Assembly (NCBI GenBank): GCA_900450595.1
Contig: UGGS01000001.1
Coordinates: 1,612,001 to 1,676,000 of the forward strand
Length of the DNA: 64,000 nt
Direction of reading: 5' to 3'
Origin: [Flavobacterium] thermophilum
GTDB lineage: Bacteria; Bacillota; Bacilli; Bacillales; Anoxybacillaceae
Shown: positions 1 to 8,646 of the stretch, one piece after another
Numbering within the stretch: the first letter of the stretch is position 1
Layout of the letters: the number at the start of each line of letters is the position of its first letter
Translations under genes and position numbers: made by a program
The notes under the pieces: generated by a model
Told to the model about the DNA's origin: nothing
The model's input: only the letters and a program-made list of their open reading frames with translations
The model's database searches: none

Positions 1-4
1 GAAA

Positions 5-29
5 ACAGGCAGAGCCCGTTCTCTGCCTG
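5..29 (-). terminator. terminator after the MidA-family gene
   Basis: A 9-bp perfect stem (CAGGCAGAG / CTCTGCCTG) with a 6-nt loop lies just beyond the stop codon of the leftward methyltransferase gene. It is followed on the minus strand by TTTTC. The short U run makes it a moderate terminator. Confidence 0.7.
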
Positions 30-36
30 TTTGTCT

Positions 37-1164
37 TTATGGCAAAAATTCCGGCGCCGCCCAAATGTCCGGGATGGGAAGCTTCACGCCTTTTTGTCCG
101 ATGAGCACATCGAAAAAACGGCTGATGCCGTCATCGGCGACCAACGCGCGAAGCATCCGGTCTTCCCGGCTCGGCGGGGCAAACAACTCCGCGCTTTTGG
201 AAACTGCCCATTCGTCCAAGAGACCGGCAGCAAGCAAAAACCGATCTTGGCGGAGAAACGCCACCTCCTCCCACCCGGTCTGCCGGGCGTACAAGCGGAT
301 GGCATCCCATTGTACATGGGCCGTCAAATCCATCTCCCCAGGACGGTGAAGCGGGTCGGGGACGAGCCGATGGCGGAAATAACCCCGCAAGCTGCCGTGC
401 CGCCGCGCCGGCGCCCGCAGCTGTTCGTCCGTATAACCATAATCAATCGTCACCATCACCGCCTGGCGAAACTGCGGCCCGATGTCAAGCCAAAATGATC
501 TTGCCGCGAGCGGCACTTCCAAGCGCTGCCCTTCGGCAAGCGAGAGGCCGCGCTCAGCCAAGTAGCGAGCAATATCCAAATTGCAAAGCGGCTCCTTTTC
601 CTCGACGAGCCGGCCGTCACGGGCGGCGACGAAACATTCATAAAGAATCCCTTGTTCCTTTGCAATCACATGAATCGGGAGTGCGTCAAAAAATTCATTG
701 CTGAATACGATCCCAGAAAACGGCCCACGCTCGGCGAGCCAGCGGGAGACGTTGTCATATTGCTCCACTTTATCGGCAGCCGCGCGAAGCGTTTCCCGCT
801 GCCTTTGACGGTGGAACAGGCTTTGATCGATGATCGTATACGACAACTCACGGTATGTATCAGGGCTTTTTTTCTCCCATTCTTCCAATATCGCCAGCGC
901 CAAACGTCCATCCCCGCCCCCCCACTCGCAAATCGCCGGCGGCAGGCCGCCCCGCTCAACAATCCGAATGAAAAACGAAGCAAGCGCTTTTCCGAATACG
1001 GCAGCGAACGAGCTGTTCGTAATGAAATCTCCCTTCCTGCCGATTTTCGTCCGCTCGCGCATATAATAGCCCGCCTGTGCGTCATAAAGCGCCATGTTCA
1101 TATAATCGGCGTATGACACACGCCCTCCCGGCGCCGCGGCAATTTGTTCGTACAGTTGTCCCAT
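37..1164 (-). CDS. MidA/NDUFAF7-family SAM-dependent methyltransferase
   Basis: 375 aa, soluble. The glycine-rich SAM-binding loop EWGGGDGRLA and the block NEFFDALPIH are hallmarks of the MidA (DUF185) family, whose mitochondrial member NDUFAF7 methylates an arginine of a complex I subunit. The bacterial substrate is not established, and Bacillaceae lack a standard complex I, so the target is open. The ATG follows a good AAGGAAGG ribosome-binding site. The gene is transcribed leftward, ends in a hairpin, and is separated from yqgX by about 230 bp, so it probably has its own promoter. The family call is firm and the role unknown. Confidence 0.85.
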   Translation of the reverse strand: MGQLYEQIAAAPGGRVSYADYMNMALYDAQAGYYMRERTKIGRKGDFITNSSFAAVFGKALASFFIRIVERGGLPPAICEWGGGDGRLALAILEEWEKKSPDTYRELSYTIIDQSLFHRQRQRETLRAAADKVEQYDNVSRWLAERGPFSGIVFSNEFFDALPIHVIAKEQGILYECFVAARDGRLVEEKEPLCNLDIARYLAERGLSLAEGQRLEVPLAARSFWLDIGPQFRQAVMVTIDYGYTDEQLRAPARRHGSLRGYFRHRLVPDPLHRPGEMDLTAHVQWDAIRLYARQTGWEEVAFLRQDRFLLAAGLLDEWAVSKSAELFAPPSREDRMLRALVADDGISRFFDVLIGQKGVKLPIPDIWAAPEFLP

Positions 1165-1200
1165 GATGGTTTCCTTCCTTAAATTTTTTTGTTTTTACTA

Positions 1201-1235
1201 TTGACATAGTGAAAACAATGGTATATGGTTATAAT
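1201..1235 (+). promoter_or_regulatory. possible rightward SigA promoter in a gene-free gap
   Basis: A perfect TTGACA at 1201-1206 is followed 17 nt later by TATGGT, with a perfect TATAAT at 1230-1235 (23 nt away, too far to pair well). No gene lies downstream on this strand before a terminator-like hairpin about 50 nt on. The call rests on sequence alone. Confidence 0.35.
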
Positions 1236-1283
1236 AGTAGCTTAACTATATCCCCTCCCATTATTATGGATAGAACATCCCCC

Positions 1284-1319
1284 AAAAACCCTTCTTGGCG
1301 CGGCTGAGAGGGGTTTTTT
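1284..1319. terminator. bidirectional terminator-like hairpin
   Basis: AAAAACCC pairs with GGGGTTTTT across a loop of about 17 nt, with T runs on both strands. It can end yqgX transcripts on the minus strand and would also stop a short rightward transcript starting near 1240. A second inverted repeat (CAGGCAGA / TCTGCCTG, about 1336-1358) lies between it and the yqgX stop codon. Confidence 0.5.
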
Positions 1320-1392
1320 CTATTTTGCAGGCTTCACAGGCAGACGCCTGTCTGCCTGTTTCCATGTCCTCTCCGGAAGCCCTGCCGGGAAA

Positions 1393-2025
1393 TCAAGAAA
1401 ACCCGTGCAAAAATGGATTGGTGTCCATTTCCATACCGATCGTCGTCTCCGGTCCATGCCCGGACAAAACCAACGTCTCTTCAGGCAGCGTCAACAGCTC
1501 GCGGTGAATGCTTGCCAACAGCTGCTGGTGGTTGCCGCCCGGCAAATCGGTGCGCCCGATGCTTCCGGCAAACAGCGCATCGCCTGAAAATACGAGCTGC
1601 GCGGCTTCACAGTAATACGAGACGCTGCCCGGCGAATGGCCAGGCGTTTCCCGCACGTCAAACACAAACGAACCGATCGTCAACGTCGTCCGCCCTGTAA
1701 GGCATGTCGGCTCGCAACGGACAACGACCGGGCCGCCGAAATAAAGCGAACCGTTGAGCGCCGGATCTTGCAGCCATGATTTTTCGTTTTCATGCACATA
1801 CACGGGAATATCCCAGCGGGCGAGCACATCAGAAATGCCGCCGATATGGTCAAAATGGGCATGCGTCAGCAAAATCGCCAGCGGGGTCAATTTCTTTTCT
1901 TCAATTCGGCGCACGATCGTTGCTCCTTCCGCTCCAGGGTCAATGATGACACATGCACCGTCCGCGGCCGACAACAAGTAGGCGTTCGCCTGAATCGGGC
2001 CGACAGGAATGCGCGTCCATTCCAT
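1393..2025 (-). CDS. yqgX: metallo-beta-lactamase-fold hydrolase YqgX
   Basis: 210 aa, cytoplasmic, glyoxalase II-like metallo-beta-lactamase fold. The zinc-binding motif THAHFDH is at residues 54-60, with further ligand motifs TPGHSPGS (127-134), SGDALF (147-152) and SGHGPET near the C-terminus. Related Bacillus proteins are annotated as bacillithiol-linked or generic glyoxalase II-type hydrolases. The true substrate cannot be read from sequence. I chose the ATG because AGGAGG lies 8 nt upstream; a GTG one codon earlier is also possible. It is a single gene, oriented away from the DUF2759 gene. Confidence 0.9.
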   Translation of the reverse strand: MEWTRIPVGPIQANAYLLSAADGACVIIDPGAEGATIVRRIEEKKLTPLAILLTHAHFDHIGGISDVLARWDIPVYVHENEKSWLQDPALNGSLYFGGPVVVRCEPTCLTGRTTLTIGSFVFDVRETPGHSPGSVSYYCEAAQLVFSGDALFAGSIGRTDLPGGNHQQLLASIHRELLTLPEETLVLSGHGPETTIGMEMDTNPFLHGFS

Positions 2026-2203
2026 CACCGTCTCCTCCTTATCGTTGGCATGGTCAGCGTTATCCTTATTTTACCGTTTTTCTCCCGCCGATGAAAGAGA
2101 AACATGCAAATGCGGAACAGACCTCGACAAAAGAAAAAAAAAAGATTACAATGAAAAAGAATGAGCTCGCTTGTACATACTGTTTCACAAGGGGGTAAAA
2201 CGG

Positions 2204-2380
2204 ATGGGTACAGTCATTATTTTTGCGCTCGTGACGTTGCTCGCCCTTTACGGCATGCTCCGCACGCTGCGCGAGAAAAATGTGCTCGGATTTTTATTTG
2301 GGCTTGGCACAGCGGCGGTTTTCGGCTGGTTTACAGTGATGACGATTTTGCACCACGGCATTCCGACAGGCACACACTGA
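2204..2380 (+). CDS. DUF2759 small membrane protein (YqgY-like)
   Basis: 58 aa with two predicted membrane segments separated by the basic loop RTLREKN. It matches the DUF2759 family, and its place beside yqgX corresponds to yqgY of B. subtilis. No function is known. The start is fixed by a GGGGGT ribosome-binding site 7 nt upstream; upstream in-frame starts have no such site. It is divergent from yqgX and ends in a strong terminator. Confidence 0.75.
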   Translation: MGTVIIFALVTLLALYGMLRTLREKNVLGFLFGLGTAAVFGWFTVMTILHHGIPTGTH

Positions 2381-2416
2381 AAACGCAAGAGGCGGACGGA
2401 GCCTCTTGCGTTTTTT
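2381..2416. terminator. bidirectional terminator between yqgY-like gene and yqgT
   Basis: AACGCAAGAGGC and GCCTCTTGCGTT form a 12-bp perfect stem with a 7-nt loop, followed by a T run on the plus strand and A-to-T symmetry on the minus strand. It serves the two convergent genes. Confidence 0.9.
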
Positions 2417-2481
2417 CACGCCTTTCAGAGCATTGCGATGCAATTGGCAGCCCATGCGGCATTTCTCCGCAAACGCCGCCT

Positions 2482-3645
2482 TCAAGCCATTTCGAGCGCA
2501 GCCAAAAACAAACCGAGGCTGTCGCGGTATATTTGCGCAAATTGCGAGAGCGGCAGCGGGTTGACCCCTTCTCCGAGTTCGACCGTATAGCCTCTGCGCC
2601 GCCATGTCTGAATGAACCAGTCGCGGTAGCCGGCGTGGCTGTCAATATAGCGAATCGCTTGGTATCCGCTCGCTTCGGCCATCGCCTTGACGGCCGCCTC
2701 CGCTTCTGGCGGCTCCAATCCTTCGTACCCCCAATAAATCTCCTTTCCTTGTGTATGAAACGCAACAACCATTGCAAAATCCCCTTCTTCAGCCAGCGCT
2801 GCCATCGCTTTCGCCTCCGGCTCGGTGAGTGGGGCGAAGCCGGGAAAATCACGCGGCGCCGGTCCCTTTGGCGGTTTGCGCGCCTGTTCAATTTCCCAGC
2901 GGGCCGGAAACTGGTTGTTTAAGTCGATGCCACGAATGTTCGCTTTCCACTGGGAAAAATCAGCGGACCCACCGTTAATGCGGATGGCTTCACTCCGGTG
3001 CGGCTCCTTCTCGGGAGGACCGTTCAACACAAGATTGACGCCATCGGGATTGACCATCGGCACGACGGAAAGAGTCGTTTTATGGTAATACTCGAGAACC
3101 CGGCGGCCGGCCAACATGTCGTCATTGACAAGCGCCCGCACATAGTCGTCGATGAGCGCCATTAATACTGCCGTTGTAATCCATTCGTTGGCATGGAACG
3201 ATCCGTTCATATGGACGCGCACCGGGCCGCGGCCGATTTGCAGCTCAACAAGCGGCAAACCGAGCACGCTGTATCCGATCGTCCGCTGGCGCACAAACGG
3301 GTAATGGCGGACGATCGCGTCAATATCCTCCGTCAAAGCGGCAAAATCGTACGGCCGGACGCTGCGAACGACAGGAGCGGCGATCCGCATAGGCAGCGGC
3401 GCTGTTCCGTCAATGACCGCCATCGCCCCCGGCATCCGCCGCAGCGCCTCGATCGGCAGCGATAGACTGCGGGAGAGTGTTTCCCATGACTCGATGACGC
3501 CATATCCCGGAATAGAGACTGTCTGTCCGGGACGCAGCCTTCCTTTGTCGACATGTGGATTGGCGTCTACAATCAACTCCGTCGGCACTGAAAACCATTG
3601 CCCGTATTTTTCAAGCGTATCGCCAGGCCATGCTTGGACGCGCAT
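2482..3645 (-). CDS. yqgT: gamma-D-glutamyl-meso-diaminopimelate endopeptidase I (YqgT), LysM + M14
   Basis: 387 aa. An N-terminal LysM domain (about 1-48) binds peptidoglycan. It is followed by an M14 zinc carboxypeptidase domain. The zinc ligands are HANE (H151, E154) and H297, with the probable catalytic glutamate E356 in YTVELGEG. This family hydrolyses the gamma-D-Glu-(L)meso-diaminopimelate bond of murein peptides in recycling and sporulation. No signal peptide is visible, so a cytoplasmic or forespore location is likely. The ATG follows GGGGAG. It is monocistronic, between the yqgY-like gene and glcK. Family assignment is firm and the physiological timing is inferred. Confidence 0.88.
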   Translation of the reverse strand: MRVQAWPGDTLEKYGQWFSVPTELIVDANPHVDKGRLRPGQTVSIPGYGVIESWETLSRSLSLPIEALRRMPGAMAVIDGTAPLPMRIAAPVVRSVRPYDFAALTEDIDAIVRHYPFVRQRTIGYSVLGLPLVELQIGRGPVRVHMNGSFHANEWITTAVLMALIDDYVRALVNDDMLAGRRVLEYYHKTTLSVVPMVNPDGVNLVLNGPPEKEPHRSEAIRINGGSADFSQWKANIRGIDLNNQFPARWEIEQARKPPKGPAPRDFPGFAPLTEPEAKAMAALAEEGDFAMVVAFHTQGKEIYWGYEGLEPPEAEAAVKAMAEASGYQAIRYIDSHAGYRDWFIQTWRRRGYTVELGEGVNPLPLSQFAQIYRDSLGLFLAALEMA

Positions 3646-3746
3646 GCGCCGTCTCCCCTTCCCTTTCTTCTACCTTCAACATATGCGGCAGGCGCCAAAA
3701 AATGAAAACAACGGCTTGCTCCCTTGCTGGAGCAAGCCGTTGCGGT

Positions 3747-4706
3747 TTAGGCGCCGATGAGCGATTTCGCCAACCAGGCGCCGCCGATGACTCCGGCGTC
3801 ATTGCCGAGCGTTGCCAGCACGATCTCCGCTCCGGCGGCGACACGCGGAAAAGCATAGCGGCGGAAATGGGCGGCGACATGCTCAACGAGCAGTGCCCCC
3901 GCCTTCGAGACACCGCCGCCGATCACAATTTTCTCCGGATTGGTCACATTGGCCGCATTCGCCAACGCCAAACCGAGATAGCGCGTCACCTCCTCAACAA
4001 CCTCAAGCGCAAGCGCATCCCCCGTTTTGGCGGCGTCAAACACAGCTTTGGCGGTGACATCGCCGCCGCGGAGCGCGCTCGGACGCTCGCTGGCAGCCAG
4101 CTTTTCGCCGGCAATCCGCACAATGCCGGTCGCCGACGCAATCGTTTCCAAACAGCCCGTTTTGCCGCAGTTGCACGGCGCGCCGCCGTCTGCAACCATC
4201 GTCATATGGCCGATTTCTCCACCGGCGCCGTTCGTCCCGCGCACGATGGCCCCGTTGGCGATTACGCCGCCGCCAACGCCGGTGCCGAGCGTCACAAACA
4301 GCAAATGGCGCGCCCCTCCCCCGGCCCCTTTCCACATTTCGCCGAGGGCGGCGATATTCGCGTCATTGTCGACGGCCACCGGCAGCCCTGTCTCTTCTTC
4401 GAGCTGTCGTTTTAAGGGGTAGTGTTTCCATCCTAGATTGACCGCTTCATACAGCATTCCTGTTTCTTCCTGAACCGGCCCGGGGGCGCCGATTCCGATG
4501 GCGAGCAGCTGTTCTTTCGTTCCGCCAAGCCGGGCGAGCGTTTCATCCAACGACCGGGCGATATGGGCGACGATCCGTTCGCCGCGGTTGGACGTGTCTG
4601 TTGGGATTTCCCATTTGTGTACAATGATTCCGTCTTCTGTAATAAACGCCATCTTCGTCGTCGTGCCGCCAAGATCGATGCCTGCCAACCATTGTTCCAT
4701 TGCCAT
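3747..4706 (-). CDS. glcK: glucokinase, ROK family
   Basis: 319 aa, usual family length. It phosphorylates glucose with ATP to glucose 6-phosphate. The ATP phosphate-binding loop [10 protein letters not shown] is at 9-18, the catalytic region DNDAN at 113-117, EIGH at 164-167, and the ROK zinc motif [10 protein letters not shown] at 178-187. The gene starts four bases after the yqgQ stop codon, so the two are co-transcribed and probably translationally coupled, as in B. subtilis (yqgQ-yqgR). A second ATG two codons later is an alternative start. The assignment is secure. Confidence 0.95.
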   Translation of the reverse strand: MAMEQWLAGIDLGGTTTKMAFITEDGIIVHKWEIPTDTSNRGERIVAHIARSLDETLARLGGTKEQLLAIGIGAPGPVQEETGMLYEAVNLGWKHYPLKRQLEEETGLPVAVDNDANIAALGEMWKGAGGGARHLLFVTLGTGVGGGVIANGAIVRGTNGAGGEIGHMTMVADGGAPCNCGKTGCLETIASATGIVRIAGEKLAASERPSALRGGDVTAKAVFDAAKTGDALALEVVEEVTRYLGLALANAANVTNPEKIVIGGGVSKAGALLVEHVAAHFRRYAFPRVAAGAEIVLATLGNDAGVIGGAWLAKSLIGA

Positions 4707-4710
4707 TCCC

Positions 4711-4929
4711 TCATCCTTTTCTCATTCGTTTTTCCCGCTCGATTTGCGCTTCCTGCCGCAAAACAAATAACGCAGCCTGCAATTGTTTGACATCGATGAG
4801 CTGAGACTCGTACAGCTCTTTCACTTCCTCCTCCATCAGCTCCAAATCGGCGAGCCGGTCGCCGACATAAATGATCGTGCCAAACTGTTTGAGCAGCTGT
4901 TGCACATCGTATACTGTCTTCATCGTCAT
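4711..4929 (-). CDS. yqgQ: YqgQ family (DUF910) small protein
   Basis: 72 aa, acidic in the middle with a basic tail, largely helical, and no membrane segment. It belongs to the DUF910/YqgQ family, conserved next to glucokinase in Bacillaceae; the small size suggests a nucleic-acid- or protein-binding accessory, but no function is proven. The ATG follows AAAGGAG. It is the first gene of the yqgQ-glcK operon. Confidence 0.88.
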   Translation of the reverse strand: MTMKTVYDVQQLLKQFGTIIYVGDRLADLELMEEEVKELYESQLIDVKQLQAALFVLRQEAQIEREKRMRKG

Positions 4930-4984
4930 TGATTCTCCTTTTCTCCCTTTTTAATGTATCGGCAAATATCCGCAGCCGTCAAGA

Positions 4985-5019
4985 CAAAAAACGCAGGCGC
5001 TAAAAATCAGCACCTGCGT
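4985..5019 (-). terminator. terminator after the GerA/SpoVAF-type gene
   Basis: The stem CGCAGGTGCT / AGCGCCTGCG is followed by TTTTTTG on the minus strand. The stem starts inside the stop codon region of the leftward germination gene, and it insulates that gene from yqgQ-glcK. Confidence 0.9.
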
Positions 5020-6482
5020 CAGCGGTCAGGGTCGCGCGGATGAAGAATGGCCGGCCGCCGGTTTTTCAGCGGCATCGGCGAGCGGATGAGCACATCGCGC
5101 ATCGCCCGATAAGAAAACGGAATAAACGGCCATAAATACGGGATGCCAAACGACGACATCCGGGCCAAGGAGATGATCCAAACGGTAAGGCCGAGCACAT
5201 AGCCGTACAGGCCGAACAGGCCGGACAAGATCAGCAAAACAATGCGGACGAGCCGGTTCGCCAAGCTCATTTCATAGCTTGGCGTCGCAAACGTGCCGAT
5301 GGCGGCAACCGAGAAATATAAAATCACTTCGTTGGAAAAGAGGCCGACCTCCACGGCAATGCCGCCGATCATAAGCGCCGCCACCAAACCGAGCGCTGTC
5401 GCCAGCGAGGACGGCGTATGAATGGCGGCCATTCGCAGCATATCCATGCCGATTTCGATCATCAAAATTTGGGCAAAAAGCGGAATATCGCCTAATTTCG
5501 CCTTTCCTAAAAACTGCAGCGGCCCCGGCAGCAGTTCCGGCTCGATCATGAGCAAATACCAAAGCGGCAGCAAAAACACCGACGCCCAGACAGCCAAAAA
5601 GCGAACGAGCCGCAAATACGCCCCGACGATCGGCTTATTCCGGTACTCTTCAGCGTGCTGCAAATGATGCCAAAACGTTGCCGGGGTAATAATGACACTT
5701 GGCGATCCATCGACGATCACAAGCACATGCCCTTCGTACAAATGGGCCGCTGCCGTATCAGGGCGTTCCGTATAGCGGACAACCGGGTACGGATTCCAAT
5801 GCCGTCCGGAAATAAACTCTTCCACCGTTTTCTCAGCCATAACCAGCCCGTCTGTGTCAATGGCGGTAATCGATTCCCGAACGCGGCGAACGAGTTCTGG
5901 GTCGGCTATTTCCTCGATATAGCAAATGCAAATGTCCGTTTTCGAGCGGCGCGCCACCTGTACATATTCCATCCGCAGCGACGGGTCGCGGACGCGGCGG
6001 CGGATGAGAGCCGTATTAAAGATGATCGTTTCCACAAACCCGTCGCGCGCCCCGCGCACTACCCGCTCAGTGTCCGGCTCCTGCGGGCCGCGCACCGGAT
6101 ACGTGCGGGCGTCAATTAAAAGGATGCGATCCACGCCATCAACGACGAGCGCCGTCGGTCCGGCAAGCACGGCGGCGACCGCCTCCTCGAGATCGTTCGT
6201 TTGCCCGATTTCTACATAAGGAAGATGCCTTTTTAACAGTTTTTCGAGCGGATCAGCGTCCAGTTCACCCTCGTCTAGATGGGACAAATTTCTCATTAAA
6301 TAATGCAAAATATCGTCTTTCACAAACCCGTCAATCATAAACAATGCCATCGCCCGGCCGCCATACTCGACGTCGAGGCGGATGACATCAAAGCTTTTGC
6401 CGACCCCAAGCCGCTCGGCTAAGTAAGCCGCATTGTCTTGGAGACGGCATGAAGCTGGCCGTTTCGGCACACGTTTGTCCAT
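5019..6482 (-). CDS. GerA/SpoVAF-family spore germination protein
   Basis: 487 aa. A soluble N-terminal half (about 1-285) is followed by about five membrane segments (about 290-450), the architecture of GerA-type A subunits and SpoVAF. The N-terminal phrases SFDVIRLD and MIDGFVKDD look more like SpoVAF than like a nutrient-receptor A subunit. No B or C subunit genes flank it, so it is an orphan. Such proteins sit in the inner spore membrane. An ATG two codons upstream is directly abutted by GGGGG and has no room for ribosome binding, so the second ATG, 6 nt from that site, is the likely start. The specific role is inferred. Confidence 0.8.
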   Translation of the reverse strand: MDKRVPKRPASCRLQDNAAYLAERLGVGKSFDVIRLDVEYGGRAMALFMIDGFVKDDILHYLMRNLSHLDEGELDADPLEKLLKRHLPYVEIGQTNDLEEAVAAVLAGPTALVVDGVDRILLIDARTYPVRGPQEPDTERVVRGARDGFVETIIFNTALIRRRVRDPSLRMEYVQVARRSKTDICICYIEEIADPELVRRVRESITAIDTDGLVMAEKTVEEFISGRHWNPYPVVRYTERPDTAAAHLYEGHVLVIVDGSPSVIITPATFWHHLQHAEEYRNKPIVGAYLRLVRFLAVWASVFLLPLWYLLMIEPELLPGPLQFLGKAKLGDIPLFAQILMIEIGMDMLRMAAIHTPSSLATALGLVAALMIGGIAVEVGLFSNEVILYFSVAAIGTFATPSYEMSLANRLVRIVLLILSGLFGLYGYVLGLTVWIISLARMSSFGIPYLWPFIPFSYRAMRDVLIRSPMPLKNRRPAILHPRDPDR

Positions 6483-6607
6483 CGCCATCCCCCTGCATCT
6501 CGTGTCACTGTATACTCCCCATCATAGACAACCAGCAGGAAATTCATACATAAATGTCCCTTTCTATGCATATATTGGTGGAAACTTGTCCGCTCAGGGA
6601 GGATGCC

Positions 6608-7477
6608 ATGAGACGATGGTTGTTGGCCGCCGTAGGAGCAGCGTTTTTTCTCGCCGCTATAGCTGCGCTGTTTTCGTGGTGGGAGCGTCAGCGCACCGAG
6701 GAAACGATTAAATTTTTCCCGCTTGACCGCGAGGCGGTGTTCACCGAAGCGAAAACCACTCTTGCGCTTGCAACAAACAAAGAGCGCGGGCGCTATTCGC
6801 TGCGTTGGTCCACTGTCTCCACGCTGAACCGCCGCGCCTATTTGCGGCAAGACGTTTCATTGCTGTTTGCTGACGGCCGATTGGTTGATGTATTGTCCCG
6901 ATGGGAGACGAACACCGGAACGATCGCCATGGAAAAAACAGCAATTATGCATGACAGCCGTTTTTTCCAAGCCATTTCGTTCCATCATGGTGAACTGCAC
7001 AGGGGCGAAACGATCACAAGCAGCCAAACGATGTCAAGCGCGTATTTGTATGTCATCGACTCGCCATACCATCCGCTCGCATCATTCCGCCGGCCGAGAA
7101 CGGGCGCCGAGCGCGAATGGCAGCGCGTCTTGAACAAGGCAACGAACGAATTTCTCCGCCATAAGGCGGACGAGCTGCTTTCCCATTTTTCACTATCGAA
7201 AGAAGACTACTACGCCCTTTATTTGCCGGAGCTTGTCGCTTATACGGAACAACCGCTGCCCGGCTTGTCGATGACAAAAACACAGACGATCATCGGCCGC
7301 CTATGGGAGGGGATCTATAAGTCGTACGTTCTCGGCATAAAAAAAGAGGATGGCTCCATCCTCTCGCCGATCGGCAGCACGGTGCCGCTTATTTTGATCC
7401 GGAAAGATTACGGTCAAATCCTTGTTTTGCTTGAAGCGAAAAATGGAGACAAAGTCATGCTCATCCAAGTTCCTTAG
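6608..7477 (+). CDS. uncharacterised membrane-anchored protein
   Basis: 289 aa. One N-terminal membrane segment (about 4-24, flanked by RR at the N side) is followed by a hydrophilic domain expected outside the cell or in the intermembrane space of the forespore. There is no lipobox, catalytic motif or family I recognise. AGGGAGG lies 5 nt before the chosen ATG; the upstream in-frame ATGs lack such a site. It is divergent from the SpoVAF-like gene (about 125 bp apart) and convergent with gluP, sharing overlapping stop codons. B. subtilis has neither this gene nor its partner at this locus. A sporulation role is only a guess from context. Confidence 0.7.
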   Translation: MRRWLLAAVGAAFFLAAIAALFSWWERQRTEETIKFFPLDREAVFTEAKTTLALATNKERGRYSLRWSTVSTLNRRAYLRQDVSLLFADGRLVDVLSRWETNTGTIAMEKTAIMHDSRFFQAISFHHGELHRGETITSSQTMSSAYLYVIDSPYHPLASFRRPRTGAEREWQRVLNKATNEFLRHKADELLSHFSLSKEDYYALYLPELVAYTEQPLPGLSMTKTQTIIGRLWEGIYKSYVLGIKKEDGSILSPIGSTVPLILIRKDYGQILVLLEAKNGDKVMLIQVP

Positions 7478-8646
7478 CGGAAACCAAGCCATAAGCCGGA
7501 CGCTGCCAATAACAACGCGGCGGCCAATGCGCCGGCCTGCCGCCCCGAAGCGGTCTGCTTCGGCAAATGGACAGCACCCGCTGCCAGAAAGCCGCCGACA
7601 AGCCCGCCGATATGGCCGGCGTTGTCAATGCCGGGAACAAGCAGGCCAAACAGCAGGTTGACGACGATTAAGCTGATTACGTTCATGCCCATCGTCCGAA
7701 AAAATAGATGCCGGTAAACCGTCCCAAAATAAAGAAGCGCCCCAAACAATCCGAAAATGGCGCCGGACGCCCCGGCCGAAATCGATGGAGTGAACAAAAA
7801 GCTCGACAGCGTTCCGAAAAAACCAGCCGTTGCATAAATGATCAAAAAGCGAAGCGAACCGTACAACCGCTCTGTCGTCGTCCCTAAATAATACAGCGCA
7901 AACGTGTTCGTCAACAAATGCAAAAACCCGATATGCAAAAACATCGGCGTCAAAAATCGCCACCATTCCCCCGCCTCAATGAGCGGATTGAATTTGGCGC
8001 CATACCGGATCAAGACGTTGGGGTCCGTGCTGCCGCCGCTCCACTCGAGAACAAAAAACATAGCGACTTGCACGATCATCAGCAGCCGAGTGAACACCGG
8101 CCTGCCGTATTCAAAAATGCGCCGCTCTTCCTCCCGTTGGCGGCGCCATTCCGTCAGCACTTGATGTTTGAAACGTTCGGCGGCGGCGAACGGGTCTTCC
8201 TCTTCCGCAGATGGAGCCGGGCGGAGCGCCGCCCCGGTCATCTCCTCGAGCCGCGGCAGCATGTCATTGATGTTGCCGCTATGAATGAGAAGCGTATGAA
8301 ACGCGCCATCGCCCGTCCCTAAAAGCGGCAGCGGTTCGTCAATGAGAAACTCCCAGTCATCAACCGGCGGATACGCCATGATGTATACGTTGACAACCTG
8401 GCCTCCTCTGCCGGTTGCCCGTCCGTTCATCCGCCGAATGAATTGCCACGTATATTCCATATCAAGACGCAGCGACCGACTCCAGTCGAAATCGGCGCGG
8501 ACGAGGCGGATGAGTGTCGGCCGCCGCCAGCGGGCCGATTCGAGCCATACTTCATCCCCGCGTTCGGCCATCCGCGCGATGCGGTAACCGCCGCGAAGCA
8601 AAAGATGAACAAGCTGCCAAAACAATACATCCATCGTTCCAACCAT
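7474..8646 (-). CDS. gluP: rhomboid intramembrane serine protease GluP, short form
   Basis: 390 aa. A cytoplasmic N-terminal domain (about 1-180) precedes the rhomboid fold. The catalytic serine is S294 in GASGAIFG, with H345 in DNAGHIGG, and N247 in the HLLTNTFA segment. In B. subtilis GluP (YqgP) cleaves membrane substrates such as the magnesium transporter MgtE and carries a C-terminal TPR region, giving roughly 500 residues. Here the protein ends shortly after the last membrane helix, so the TPR part is missing. The start is set by GAGAGGAG just before the ATG. The stop codon overlaps that of the convergent unknown gene. Confidence 0.9.
   Translation of the reverse strand: MVGTMDVLFWQLVHLLLRGGYRIARMAERGDEVWLESARWRRPTLIRLVRADFDWSRSLRLDMEYTWQFIRRMNGRATGRGGQVVNVYIMAYPPVDDWEFLIDEPLPLLGTGDGAFHTLLIHSGNINDMLPRLEEMTGAALRPAPSAEEEDPFAAAERFKHQVLTEWRRQREEERRIFEYGRPVFTRLLMIVQVAMFFVLEWSGGSTDPNVLIRYGAKFNPLIEAGEWWRFLTPMFLHIGFLHLLTNTFALYYLGTTTERLYGSLRFLIIYATAGFFGTLSSFLFTPSISAGASGAIFGLFGALLYFGTVYRHLFFRTMGMNVISLIVVNLLFGLLVPGIDNAGHIGGLVGGFLAAGAVHLPKQTASGRQAGALAAALLLAASGLWLGFR

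Noticed and set aside
1301-1312. CTGAGA motif recalling a TPP riboswitch
   Set aside because: The six bases occur in the loop of a terminator-like hairpin. The rest of the THI fold is absent and no thiamine gene follows.
4433-4714. Alternative frame within glcK and many similar overlapping frames
   Set aside because: They lie inside firmly identified genes, lack ribosome-binding sites and have no family features.
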